Assembly (NCBI RefSeq): GCF_003318275.1
Contig: NZ_QOCH01000013.1
Span: 557,152-621,151 of the forward strand
Direction: 5' to 3'
DNA from: Marinobacter sp. F3R11
Lineage (GTDB): Bacteria > Pseudomonadota > Gammaproteobacteria > Pseudomonadales > Oleiphilaceae
DNA: 64,000 nt
Below the pieces are notes generated by a model. That model was not told the origin of the DNA. It saw nothing but the letters and a program-made list of their open reading frames with translations, and made no database searches. Positions 37,439 through 46,863 of the stretch are shown in pieces (within the stretch, counting starts at the first letter, position 1; the number at the start of each line of letters is the position of its first letter). The translations under genes and the position numbers were made by a program.

Positions 37439-40303
37439 TTATTCTTCGTCGATGTCAATGCGGGAACTCAAGGTTTTGATGGCCCCGATCGTATGCGCAA
37501 TATCTTCTAATTCCACTTCTCGGCAATGATTGGCCAGATCTCTCGCCGGTTCGGTGAATGCATCGAACCCTACTGACCCACCCGAGGCTTTCAGCCATTG
37601 CGCGAACTTATGGATGTGCTCATAATCTTCTCTTTCCAACGCTGCATCGATCTGACCCAGCCAGTCGTTAAGTTGCTCAAGAAATCGATCAATGATCGGT
37701 CGGAGCCGCGGACTGGTCACCGGCAGTCGACACGATACCTTATCCGGAATGGCATAGTCTTTCTGTGTGTTCTGTGCTTTCGCTGATTGCGTTTGTCTGG
37801 TTTCGGTCCCGGGTGCCACCTCCATCTGCCCTACAAACGTACCAATCTGTTCAATGGTTGCCTCAAGCTTTTTATCATTGCGATCAACCGCGTACCGCTC
37901 CAAATCGCTTCCGGCCCGCATCAGTTGTTGAAACCCTACCGAGCCCGATGAGCCTTTCAACCAATGCCCGAGCTTCTTCAGGTGATCGTAATCCCTGTCC
38001 CGCCATGCGCTGCCAATCACTTCAACCTGTCCATGCATGCGCTCAATGAACTTTTCAACAATGCGACGGAACTGCTCTTTATGAACCGGCAGTGAAGAGT
38101 GAATCTTTTCTTCTTGTGCAGCATCTGCTACCCAGCTCACATTGTCCTGCAGCTTGTCGTCAATCATTTGCCCAGCATCTACCCGGCTACCAGTCAGGTA
38201 GTTGCCAAGCCGCTCCATTAACAGATCTATATCGACAGGCTTACTCAGATAGTCACTGTATCCAGCGGACAGGCACTGCTGCTGGACCCCACTCATGGCA
38301 TCAGCCGTCAATGCAATCACAGGAAGGTGAGGATAACGTTCTCTCATAATCCCGGCCGCCGTTAAACCATCCATGACAGGCATCTGCACATCCATCAAGA
38401 CCACGTCGACGGTTTGCTGCGCCAGAAAGTCCAGGGCCTGCTGACCATTCTCCGCGGTAAAGACTTGAACGCCCGCATCCGACATAACGACCTTGAGAAG
38501 ATCACGGTTCTCTTCGCCATCATCAACGACCAGCGCTGTCGCTTCTGTAAACTTCCAACGCACAGCCGTGTCAGTTTGTTCGGCCCAATCCATCGACATG
38601 ATCTCTTCCACCGACAGCAGGCCAACACTGCCGATGTTCCCGGCAGGAACCGTGACCTGGAATTCCGAGCCTTCTCCCTCTTTACTGACGATCCGTATAT
38701 CCCCCCCCATTGCTTCAGCGAAACTCTTACTGATGGTTAGCCCCAGGCCTGTTCCGCCAAACCTGCGCGTGATAGAGCTGTCTGCCTGAGTGAAAGGATT
38801 GAACACCGCGAGGGCCTGCTGTTCGGTCATGCCGATCCCTGAATCACGAACCGAAATGTGCACCATGGAACCAGTTGCTGAAGACTCAAATCGCGAAGTA
38901 ACAACAATACCGCCGCGATCTGTGAATTTAATAGCGTTGCCGACCAGGTTGGTGATGATCTGACGAAGTTTGGCGGCATCGGTTTCGATAGTTGCCGGTA
39001 AAGGGCCATCTGCCTGGTATTCAAGAGAAATCTGTTTCTCGTCCGCCTTAACCCGCATAATCTGGATCACTTCCTGAATGATCGTGTGTACAGGCGTCTG
39101 AACTTTTTCGATTTCAATGCGACCGGCTTCGACCTTGGAAAGGTCCAGGATATCGTTGATCAGTCCCAACAGGTGGTTTCCACTGGAGGATATGGTGTTC
39201 AGGTAACGAATACTGTCCTTGCTGTTACGATCGTACCCTCGTTTCAGAACCTCAGCGAAGCCAAGTATGGCGTTCATGGGCGTGCGGATCTCATGGCTCA
39301 TGTTCGCCAAAAACTCACTCTTGAACCGATTCGCCTGTTCGGCCTCATCCCGGGAGAGCCTAAGCTCGATTTCCTTTTTCTCAAGCTCGGTAATATCATC
39401 AAAACTGATCAGCGCACCTGCCGGTTTGCCGCTACCGGTCAGCACGGGTGAGCAATTCAACATGAATGTTCGTGTCTCGTTTTCTCCGATGGCCAGCCGG
39501 ACGACCTCTGCCGTCCGAACGACGGCATCGTCCAGTGTCCTGGTCCAGGGCGCTTGCTCTTTATCAAGCTTTTCATTTTCCTGATTCAGCCAACCGAACC
39601 GCGAAATCTGTAAGCCGATGAGTTTATCCGGGTTGACCGATGGAATGTTGGAGAACGCCTGGTTGGCGAGCACAATATTCTGCTTGGCATCAATCACCAG
39701 CAAGCCTTCCGCCATAGTGTCCAGTGCAGATCGCACCCGGTCTGGGATGGCCTGTGACGGGTCCAGTTGCTTGAGCATTTTGCCCATGTAGAGATAGTAC
39801 AGAATAAACCCTGCAATAGAGAGAAACGCCATCAGCATCACGACCGGATGATAGATCCATCCGTACCACTGGTTTGGTAACAGTGGTTCAAATGAAAGCT
39901 CGACCTGCCCCCACTGTTGCTGCCCTTCATATATGGGCACGACAATCTGTCCGTCCCGCGAGGTATTTTCGCCGCTGTCTTGCCACAGACGTTGATGCTC
40001 GCCAATCACAGTCATAAGGCGTCCATCGGCATGCCGAACGGCTGCTGAAAGCAGATCCTCGTTCCGGTCAACGAGCACCTGAAGTATCGTGTCCATGCGC
40101 CGGATATCCGAGGTGGTTATAAAAATAGAACTATTAACCGCGACAGATTCCGCAAACAGAGCGCGGCCATCCCGGATAGCGGCATTCCGGTCAGGAACTA
40201 ACCCCAACAATGCTGCGAATAAAACAAGGCTCACCAGCATGCTGGAAAGCCCCAGTGAGATCCGGAAGCGGGTGCTGACTTTTTTAAATATGTTTAGAGC
40301 CAT
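37439..40303 (-). CDS. Membrane hybrid histidine kinase with REC and two Hpt domains
   Basis: The start is placed at 40303 (MALNIFKKVSTRF, 954 residues); an in-frame GTG or ATG slightly upstream would add six. Two membrane helices (~20-40 and ~160-185) flank a periplasmic domain. Then come PAS (~200-310), HisKA (LANMSHEIRTPMNAILGF), HATPase (NAIKFTDRG; RRFGGTGLGLTIS), receiver (VVLMDVQMPVMDG), and two Hpt domains. The first Hpt has HWLKGSSGSVGF with a phosphoacceptor histidine. The second reads QWLKASGGSVGF, with glutamine in its place. It lies 20 bp after the giant exoprotein gene and next to a REC-GGDEF-EAL gene, so it probably senses the envelope or exoprotein state and signals to c-di-GMP turnover. 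Confidence 0.9.
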   Translation of the reverse strand: MALNIFKKVSTRFRISLGLSSMLVSLVLFAALLGLVPDRNAAIRDGRALFAESVAVNSSIFITTSDIRRMDTILQVLVDRNEDLLSAAVRHADGRLMTVIGEHQRLWQDSGENTSRDGQIVVPIYEGQQQWGQVELSFEPLLPNQWYGWIYHPVVMLMAFLSIAGFILYYLYMGKMLKQLDPSQAIPDRVRSALDTMAEGLLVIDAKQNIVLANQAFSNIPSVNPDKLIGLQISRFGWLNQENEKLDKEQAPWTRTLDDAVVRTAEVVRLAIGENETRTFMLNCSPVLTGSGKPAGALISFDDITELEKKEIELRLSRDEAEQANRFKSEFLANMSHEIRTPMNAILGFAEVLKRGYDRNSKDSIRYLNTISSSGNHLLGLINDILDLSKVEAGRIEIEKVQTPVHTIIQEVIQIMRVKADEKQISLEYQADGPLPATIETDAAKLRQIITNLVGNAIKFTDRGGIVVTSRFESSATGSMVHISVRDSGIGMTEQQALAVFNPFTQADSSITRRFGGTGLGLTISKSFAEAMGGDIRIVSKEGEGSEFQVTVPAGNIGSVGLLSVEEIMSMDWAEQTDTAVRWKFTEATALVVDDGEENRDLLKVVMSDAGVQVFTAENGQQALDFLAQQTVDVVLMDVQMPVMDGLTAAGIMRERYPHLPVIALTADAMSGVQQQCLSAGYSDYLSKPVDIDLLMERLGNYLTGSRVDAGQMIDDKLQDNVSWVADAAQEEKIHSSLPVHKEQFRRIVEKFIERMHGQVEVIGSAWRDRDYDHLKKLGHWLKGSSGSVGFQQLMRAGSDLERYAVDRNDKKLEATIEQIGTFVGQMEVAPGTETRQTQSAKAQNTQKDYAIPDKVSCRLPVTSPRLRPIIDRFLEQLNDWLGQIDAALEREDYEHIHKFAQWLKASGGSVGFDAFTEPARDLANHCREVELEDIAHTIGAIKTLSSRIDIDEE

Positions 40304-40341
40304 AATACGTGGTTTAACCAACTTTAGGGTCGCAGCGCGAG

Positions 40342-43300
40342 CTAACCGGGTTCATTCTGGTCCGAACCCGAGCTTTTGCTCTGGTTGGCTTCCGTTACCA
40401 TAGACTCAAGGGACTCTCGATCTTCTTCAGCCGCCGGTGCACTGAGGGTTGCCAATACAGGCAAGGGATCGACAAAACGCCAGGCGGGCAAAGACGACAG
40501 AACACTGCTCATAATAATGCCGCTGCGAGCCAGCCATATCACATATCCCACGGATAGCCCGGCAGACACCGAAACGCTCGCGCCAATAAGTTTTTCGACT
40601 TGGCTTTGTTCTTCCACCAGATCTTGACGCATGTCGTCCAGTTGCCGGATAAAATTATGCCGATCGAGCAACTCGAACGGCTCATTCAACTGGGAGATCT
40701 GACCTCGGAGAAACTGAACCGCTTTTTCACTTTCACTAATAGCTGCTGCCGATTGCTCGTTGCTCAGCGCGACGTCGACCACCGGTGCCTCGAATAAAAC
40801 CGGCGATTGGTCTAACCCATCAAATGGCGAGACGAATTCGTTGGTTTCGTCTTGATAGACTTCTCGCTGTTCAGACGAGCCTCCCTCAGCTACAACCGTG
40901 TCTTCACTTGACTCCGCAGGCTGCTCTTCTGGTGACTCCTCTGGTGTCTCTTCCTGAATCTCCTCCTGTGATTCAGAAACTGGATCACCGGCATCTTCTC
41001 CAGGAGAATCATTTATGTCCCCAATAAGGTCATCAGATACCTCAGGTGGCACATCGACAAATACCTTCAGTGCCCCTAACAGCGGACCACTGCCATCTTC
41101 ATTCCCGTCGTCGATGTTAATAGCAACTGTCAAATCCAGGTCATTATCAGGCCGGGGAATGAAGGTGAGGTTAGCCAGTGCAGTATTCACATCTGCGACG
41201 GTGCCAGTGATCGACCAGACACCGGTGGTTTGGTCATAGACAGCACCGTTATTGTCACTCAGCTGACCCACATCAGGGTTCAGAAGCGTCAAAGTGGCTG
41301 TAACCATCTCCGCCCCGTCAACATCCGCAATAACAATGTCGTTGAGAGGCACCACGTCTGAACCAAAGTCATAAGAAGTGCTCTCCGTGAGGCCAGATAT
41401 CGTTGGCGCATCGTTAGTGCCGGCGATGGTGATGGTGACCGTCTCATCGGCCGTTGCGTCCTGGCCGTCCTCAGCACGCACGGTGTACGTCAGTTCCAAA
41501 GTCTCGCCGGCGGCCAGATAGTCAAAGGCCTCCGACGCCGAATCGAAGCTCCAGCTCAGCGTCGCGCTGTTGCTGGCACCGCCCACTGTTGCGGTCGGAC
41601 TCACCGTCAGCATCGCTTCCAGGTCCGCGTCACTTGGGGCTGCCGGATCCGTCCGGTCAGAGGTGCCACCCACAACCAGACCGTTGACGCTGGCCGTTAC
41701 TGAGTCGCTGGTATCTAGGTCAGAAACCGTGAAATCACCATTGCTAGCCAGGCCCGAATCGGTTTCATTCAGGGCCACACTGTCCGGACCGCCAATGATC
41801 ACAGGTGCGTCATTGCTGCCAGTGATGGTGATCGTCAGCGAAGCTGTATCGGTATTACCGTCCTGATCGCTCATCGTGTAGCTGAAAGTGTCCGTCAGTG
41901 TCTCACCAGCGGCCAGCGCCTGAACGGCCACCGAGGTGTTATCCAGGTTATAGGTGTAGCCACCATCCGGATCAATCGTCACCGAGCCGTAGCTACCCGC
42001 TACCGTCGTGCCCACATCGCCGACGTTGCCGCCAACTTCGGAAACCACCAGCTGGCTGACCGGACCGTCTGGATCGCTGTCAACACCATCGCCATCGTCA
42101 TCCGTAATAACATTGCCACTGGCGCTTGCGGGCCCATCTTCGGTCACCGAACCGGCGTTGTCCGTTGCAGTCAGGACCGGGGTCGTCACCTTCCACAGGA
42201 AGGTATCTGTCCGCGTGGCATTGCCCGCACCACTGCCATCGTCCGCGGTGATCGTTACATTAAAAGGGCCGCTCTGCGACGCCGAACCGTCGATCGTGCC
42301 ACTGATCACACCCGTATTGATATCGATCGACAGGCCCGTCGGCAGGTTGCTGGCGCTGAAGGTCAGCACGTCGCTGGTATCAACATCGGAGAAATTAACC
42401 GACACATCCAGTGGCGTGATTGTCTCGCCATCTTCACTCGTTTGATCCGGCTGCGCGGTGCCCAGCACCGGCTGGTCGTTGGTGCCACTGATGGTGATGG
42501 TTAGCGTGGCCGTGTCGGTGCCACCCTGACCGTCACTCACTGTGTAGCTGAAAGTGTCCGTCAGCGCCTCGCCAGCGGCCAGCGCCTGAACGGCCGCAGC
42601 GGTGTTATCCAGGTTGTAGGTATAGTTGCCGTCCGAGCCAATCGTCACCGTGCCATAGCTACCCGCTACCGCGGTGCCCACATCGCCGGCGATACCGTCC
42701 ACTTCGGAAACCACCAGCTGGCTGACCGGGTCGTCAGGATCGCTGTCAACACCGGCGCCATCGTCATCCGTAATAACATTGCCACTGGCGCTTGAGGGGC
42801 CGTCCTCAATCACCGAACCGGTGTTATCCGTCGCCGTCGGGACTGGGTTGGTCACGGTCCACAGGAAGGTGTCCGTCCGCGTGGCGCTGCCATCGTCCGC
42901 GGTGATCGTCACATTAAAAGGGCCGCTCTGCGACGCCGAACCGTCGATCGTGCCACTGATCACACCGGTATTGGTATCGATCGACAGGCCCGTCGGCAGG
43001 TTGCTGGCGCTGAAGGTCAGCACGTCGCTGGTATCAACATCGGAGAAATTAACCGACACATCCAGTGGCGTGATTGTCTCGCCATCCGTACTCGTTTGAT
43101 CCGGCTGTGCAGTGCCAAGGACCGGCTGGTCATTGCTGCCATTGATGGTAATTGTCAGTGTGGCGGTATCAGTCCCACCCTGGCCGTCGCTGACGGTGTA
43201 AGTGTAGACCTCGGTCAGGCTCTGGCCCACACCGAGTGCCTGCACGGCCGGATTGCTGTTGTCGATAGCGTAGGTGTAGGAGCCATCTGCATCATTCAGG

Positions 43301-45513
43301 GTCAGGGTGCCGTATTGATCCCCACCGGTGGCGTCGATGGCGCTGACGCTCAGGGTGTCGTCATCGATATCAGTGTCTACACCTGCGCCGTCATCGTCAG
43401 CCAGCATGTTACCGCTGACACTGGCCTCACCCTCGGCAATCGCGTTGCTGTTCGCGGTCGCGACCGGCACACTATTGGTCCCTCGGATGGTGATCGTCAG
43501 CGTGGCCGTGTCGCTCCCGCCCTGACCGTCACTGACGGTGTATTCGTAGGTCTCCGTCAAGGTTTGACCAAAGCCCAGTGCCTGCAAAAGAAAGAGTACC
43601 GTGGCGTTGCCGGTATCGAGAGCATAGGTGTAGGAGCCATCTGCGTCATTCAGGATCAGGGTGCCGTATTGATCCCCGCCGGCGGCGTCGATAGCGCTGA
43701 CACTCAGGGTGTCACCATCGATATCGCTGTCCACACCCGCACCATTATCGTCAGTCAGCATGTTACCGCTGACACTGGTCGCACCCCCAGCAAGCAGATT
43801 GCTGTTCGCGGTCGCGACCGGGGCATCGTTGGTGCCATTGATTGTGATTGTCAGCACGGCTGTACTGGTATCACTGCCCTGGTCGCTCAGCGTATAGCTG
43901 AAAATCTCCGTCAGCGTCTCGCCGACGGCCAGAGCCTGGACGTCCTCGGAGGTATTATCCAGGGTGTAGGTATAGCTGCCGTCCGAGCCAATCGTCACCG
44001 AGCCGTAGCTGCCCGCCACCACCGAGGCCACGTTACCGGCGCTACCGTTCACTTCGGAAACCACCAGTTGGCTGACGGGGCCGTCAGAATCGCTGTCAAC
44101 GCCGGCGCCATCGTCATCCGCAATGACGTTGCCACTGGCGCTGGCCGGCCCGTCCTCAGTCACCTCTCCCGCATTATCTGTGGCTGTCAGCGAATTATCG
44201 TAGATGACCTCCAGGCGCGGCGAATTACCAGACTCGCTGCTGTAATACTGGACTTGTTCACTCCCGCTTTCAGAACTACCCAGCATTACGCCATAATTGC
44301 CTGCTGTCCCATCAACCCAGTCTTGTACAAACGATGTAATGTCCCACTCGTGGTCACCGGTTTGTCCGGCCCAAGCGTTAACACTCGGCGGCGTCGAATC
44401 ACTTTCGTAGTCTGGCCGGGTGTCGTAAGTAACCGTATTTCCCTCCCACGCCTCGGTTACCTGAAATGCTTTGACCGTCAATGAGCCCGTAACATCGACC
44501 ACAGTATAGTAAAGCGTCGCTGAAGTGATCGTGGATCCCGCAGGAATGGTGCTGAGATCAAACTGGACAAAAATTGTCTGATCACCAGGTTCGTCACCGG
44601 ATTTATCGACGACCAGATACTGCGAAGCGCCATAGTTTGTCGTATCGGAACCTTTATTGACGTAGGTATCCTGCGAGGGATTCAGAGTCTCCGTTGCCAG
44701 AGCACCCGCCCACAGGTCCTGCAGATCGGCATCAGCAATAATGCTGGTGTCTATGTCACCACTGGCGAACTCCAGGTCCCAGTCCCCGCCCAGTGACGCA
44801 TGCCCGGTCAAGTCGTCACTGGCCGCAATATCGGCGCCGGTCAACCGGGCCAGGTCATTCAGCAGCCGCTCACCGGCCGGGTCGGAGGCCAGGTTGCAGC
44901 CATAGATCAGAATATCGGCATTCTGGCTCAACGACTGATCCCAATTTGAGAAATCATTACTGAACTTATCCAACGAAGAAATACCAACCCAGTCGCGTCC
45001 CAACTGGAAGCCGGTGTCATCACCATGACTCAGGAGATGGATGGCATCAACATCCTGGTATTCCGCCAGAATGCTGCTGATTTGAGCGGTTCCACCTGTA
45101 TCCGCCTCGAGCACAAAGACCTTGGTTTCAACGCCAGGCCTGTCGCCTATACCCTGCAGTAGTTGCTGGTAGTCCGGGGCATTTGCATCGATGAATACCA
45201 GTTCCAGCCGGTCAGAAAGTTCTCCCGGGGACAACAGCGAAGCGCCAAGTTCATCGAGCGAGGGGGCGTCATCTGGGGAGGCAGCAAGCGCCAGTTCGTC
45301 GCTTGCCAGGTCTTCAAACAGCTCGACACTGTCTTGCAGGGTTAAAGGAGCGCTGTCTTCATCTGAAGAGGGGGACGCCGGCAACAGGCCCGACAAGGCA
45401 TCCGCCGAGAGCAGTATTTTGGGCTCCATGGGTTCAAAAAACAGCTTTGAACAACCGGAACCCGCCGCTGGACGATCGTCGCTACCTGCCCACTGCACGA
45501 ATCTGCGAATCAT
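40342..45513 (-). CDS. Giant LEPR-XLL / DUF4347 / VCBS-repeat exoprotein
   Basis: A 1723-residue very acidic protein. The N-terminus carries FEPMEPKILLSADAL (26-40), a form of the LEPR-XLL motif of large repetitive exoproteins. DUF4347 follows (~103-270) with His163 in AIHLLSHG and Cys206 in LIYGCNLA, the layout of caspase-like (clan CD) peptidases. A DNRLRE-like domain (~278-440) comes next, then at least five VCBS-type repeats ending TITINGTNDAP, interleaved with two He_PIG-like units (PTGLSIDTNTGVISGTID) and a cadherin-like unit, an E/P-rich linker, and a membrane helix near 1650-1676 with a short tail. There is no RTX glycine-aspartate repeat. Probably a surface adhesin or matrix protein handled by the three HlyD-type proteins upstream. 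Confidence 0.85.
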   Translation of the reverse strand: MIRRFVQWAGSDDRPAAGSGCSKLFFEPMEPKILLSADALSGLLPASPSSDEDSAPLTLQDSVELFEDLASDELALAASPDDAPSLDELGASLLSPGELSDRLELVFIDANAPDYQQLLQGIGDRPGVETKVFVLEADTGGTAQISSILAEYQDVDAIHLLSHGDDTGFQLGRDWVGISSLDKFSNDFSNWDQSLSQNADILIYGCNLASDPAGERLLNDLARLTGADIAASDDLTGHASLGGDWDLEFASGDIDTSIIADADLQDLWAGALATETLNPSQDTYVNKGSDTTNYGASQYLVVDKSGDEPGDQTIFVQFDLSTIPAGSTITSATLYYTVVDVTGSLTVKAFQVTEAWEGNTVTYDTRPDYESDSTPPSVNAWAGQTGDHEWDITSFVQDWVDGTAGNYGVMLGSSESGSEQVQYYSSESGNSPRLEVIYDNSLTATDNAGEVTEDGPASASGNVIADDDGAGVDSDSDGPVSQLVVSEVNGSAGNVASVVAGSYGSVTIGSDGSYTYTLDNTSEDVQALAVGETLTEIFSYTLSDQGSDTSTAVLTITINGTNDAPVATANSNLLAGGATSVSGNMLTDDNGAGVDSDIDGDTLSVSAIDAAGGDQYGTLILNDADGSYTYALDTGNATVLFLLQALGFGQTLTETYEYTVSDGQGGSDTATLTITIRGTNSVPVATANSNAIAEGEASVSGNMLADDDGAGVDTDIDDDTLSVSAIDATGGDQYGTLTLNDADGSYTYAIDNSNPAVQALGVGQSLTEVYTYTVSDGQGGTDTATLTITINGSNDQPVLGTAQPDQTSTDGETITPLDVSVNFSDVDTSDVLTFSASNLPTGLSIDTNTGVISGTIDGSASQSGPFNVTITADDGSATRTDTFLWTVTNPVPTATDNTGSVIEDGPSSASGNVITDDDGAGVDSDPDDPVSQLVVSEVDGIAGDVGTAVAGSYGTVTIGSDGNYTYNLDNTAAAVQALAAGEALTDTFSYTVSDGQGGTDTATLTITISGTNDQPVLGTAQPDQTSEDGETITPLDVSVNFSDVDTSDVLTFSASNLPTGLSIDINTGVISGTIDGSASQSGPFNVTITADDGSGAGNATRTDTFLWKVTTPVLTATDNAGSVTEDGPASASGNVITDDDGDGVDSDPDGPVSQLVVSEVGGNVGDVGTTVAGSYGSVTIDPDGGYTYNLDNTSVAVQALAAGETLTDTFSYTMSDQDGNTDTASLTITITGSNDAPVIIGGPDSVALNETDSGLASNGDFTVSDLDTSDSVTASVNGLVVGGTSDRTDPAAPSDADLEAMLTVSPTATVGGASNSATLSWSFDSASEAFDYLAAGETLELTYTVRAEDGQDATADETVTITIAGTNDAPTISGLTESTSYDFGSDVVPLNDIVIADVDGAEMVTATLTLLNPDVGQLSDNNGAVYDQTTGVWSITGTVADVNTALANLTFIPRPDNDLDLTVAINIDDGNEDGSGPLLGALKVFVDVPPEVSDDLIGDINDSPGEDAGDPVSESQEEIQEETPEESPEEQPAESSEDTVVAEGGSSEQREVYQDETNEFVSPFDGLDQSPVLFEAPVVDVALSNEQSAAAISESEKAVQFLRGQISQLNEPFELLDRHNFIRQLDDMRQDLVEEQSQVEKLIGASVSVSAGLSVGYVIWLARSGIIMSSVLSSLPAWRFVDPLPVLATLSAPAAEEDRESLESMVTEANQSKSSGSDQNEPG
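42233..42432 (-). repeat. 200-bp near-identical internal repeat, copy 1
   Basis: Differs from 42887-43086 at three of 200 positions. The offset is 654 bp (218 codons), so both copies stay in frame and encode part of the He_PIG-like unit of the giant protein. This implies recent duplication or gene conversion. Confidence 0.9.
42887..43086 (-). repeat. 200-bp near-identical internal repeat, copy 2
   Basis: Partner of 42233-42432 (three mismatches). Recombination between the copies would delete or add one 218-residue VCBS plus He_PIG unit without breaking the frame. Confidence 0.9.
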
Positions 45514-45624
45514 GACATCCCTGCGCTATCACGGTAAAACCAGTATGGCCGAGCATTCTTTGCAATACTGAAATGCTCAATTAAGTTCAAAATGTCGCCT
45601 GATCGCTCGGCGCCCTTGCTCCGG

Positions 45625-46770
45625 TCAGACGCCTTTCATTATGGAAACCTTGAACCCCTGATCTTCAAGGGTTTTTCTCTGCACTTCCGCCTTCTCACGT
45701 GAGTTGAAAAGGCCCAGCAAAATCATTCCGCTGTGTGGCCCCTGATCTATAGTGAGCGGATCAGTGACACCTGCAGCCCTAAGGCGGCTGTTCAATTCGC
45801 TGGTTTTCTGGTGCGACTCAGCCTGATCCGTGGTCACGAGGTAATAAACTTTTTGCGGACCGCCTTGCTCAACGTCCTGCCGTTGCTCTGACTCCTGCCC
45901 GGATTCTGTGTCTGATGCAATGTTCTGTAAAAACTTGACCGTGCATTTCAACCCGGCAGGAATCCTGTAATGCGGGTTTTGCAGCTCTAACCGAACGCCA
46001 AATGTATTACTGGCCGTGTCGCCGATTCGATCTATGATGGACACCCTTGCATTCAGCTGCTCATTGACCAGTGTTTCGGGCACGACCTTCGCCAGCATAT
46101 TCAGCTCGATGTCACGGAAGTACTCCATGGGTACAATGGCCTCCACCACAAGAGGATTCAGCTGCGCCATGCGAAGAATTGCATCTTCCTCCACGTGCTC
46201 ACCAGGCTGTTTCAACGTATCAATGACGAAACCGTCGAAAGGCGCCCTGATGGTTTTCTGCTCCAACTGTTCCCTGGCGCGCTGCAACTCCAACTGACGT
46301 ACCCGCGCCAGTTCCCGCGCCTGCACCAGCCGCTGCTGGGAGAGACTATACTCCCGCTCGTCCTCATCAACATCCTCAACCGCAATCACCTGCTTCTGAG
46401 AAAGCGATCTGGACCGTTTTATCCGGCTTGCATCAAAGGCCACATTGATTTTGCCCAGTTCGATCTCGGAGCGAATGTCTGCCCGATATTGCGCCAGCTC
46501 AACATTGGCACGCTCTACATCCGCATTCAGTTGCGCAACGACTTGCCCTTTTCGGACCTGCTCACTGCGTTGAACCAGCACTTGCTCAACTACCCCGGAT
46601 ACGGGACTTGAGACATCGGCAACACGGTTCGGGTTGATCACACAATCAACTGCGGGGACTGGGCTGTGGAGGTCATTATCCGCATATACCGGGCTGAGTT
46701 GTAGGAAGCAGACAATGACAAAGATGGCTGAATTAGTGTTCCAAGAATGGGGCTTTAAACTACTTACCAT
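45625..46770 (-). CDS. HlyD-family periplasmic adaptor with C-terminal SPOR-like domain
   Basis: The 381-residue protein has a signal sequence (IFVIVCFLQLSPVYA, before DND). A membrane-fusion-protein core follows: a lipoyl half-motif VSSPVSGVVEQVLVQRSEQVRKGQVVAQL (~50-80), a helical hairpin (~85-170), the return half IRAPFDGFVIDTLKQPGEHVEEDA, and a beta-barrel. The last ~75 residues (KVYYLVTTDQ... GLFNSREKAEVQRKTLEDQGF) look like a SPOR domain, which binds denuded peptidoglycan. That fusion is unusual and suggests anchoring to the cell wall or septum. It is the third gene of the exoprotein operon, 111 bp before the giant gene. Confidence 0.82.
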   Translation of the reverse strand: MVSSLKPHSWNTNSAIFVIVCFLQLSPVYADNDLHSPVPAVDCVINPNRVADVSSPVSGVVEQVLVQRSEQVRKGQVVAQLNADVERANVELAQYRADIRSEIELGKINVAFDASRIKRSRSLSQKQVIAVEDVDEDEREYSLSQQRLVQARELARVRQLELQRAREQLEQKTIRAPFDGFVIDTLKQPGEHVEEDAILRMAQLNPLVVEAIVPMEYFRDIELNMLAKVVPETLVNEQLNARVSIIDRIGDTASNTFGVRLELQNPHYRIPAGLKCTVKFLQNIASDTESGQESEQRQDVEQGGPQKVYYLVTTDQAESHQKTSELNSRLRAAGVTDPLTIDQGPHSGMILLGLFNSREKAEVQRKTLEDQGFKVSIMKGV

Positions 46771-46863
46771 GCTGGAAGTTCCGGTTTCGCAAGGGGTCGA
46801 ACAGATGAGTCTAATAGATGATGCGGCTTATCTCAGCCATAAATGTGCTACAAAACGCTACAT

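Noticed and set aside
43096..44484. A 462-codon frame opposite the giant exoprotein
   Set aside because: It mirrors the VCBS repeats in antisense and contains repeated shadow segments; no start signal or domain.
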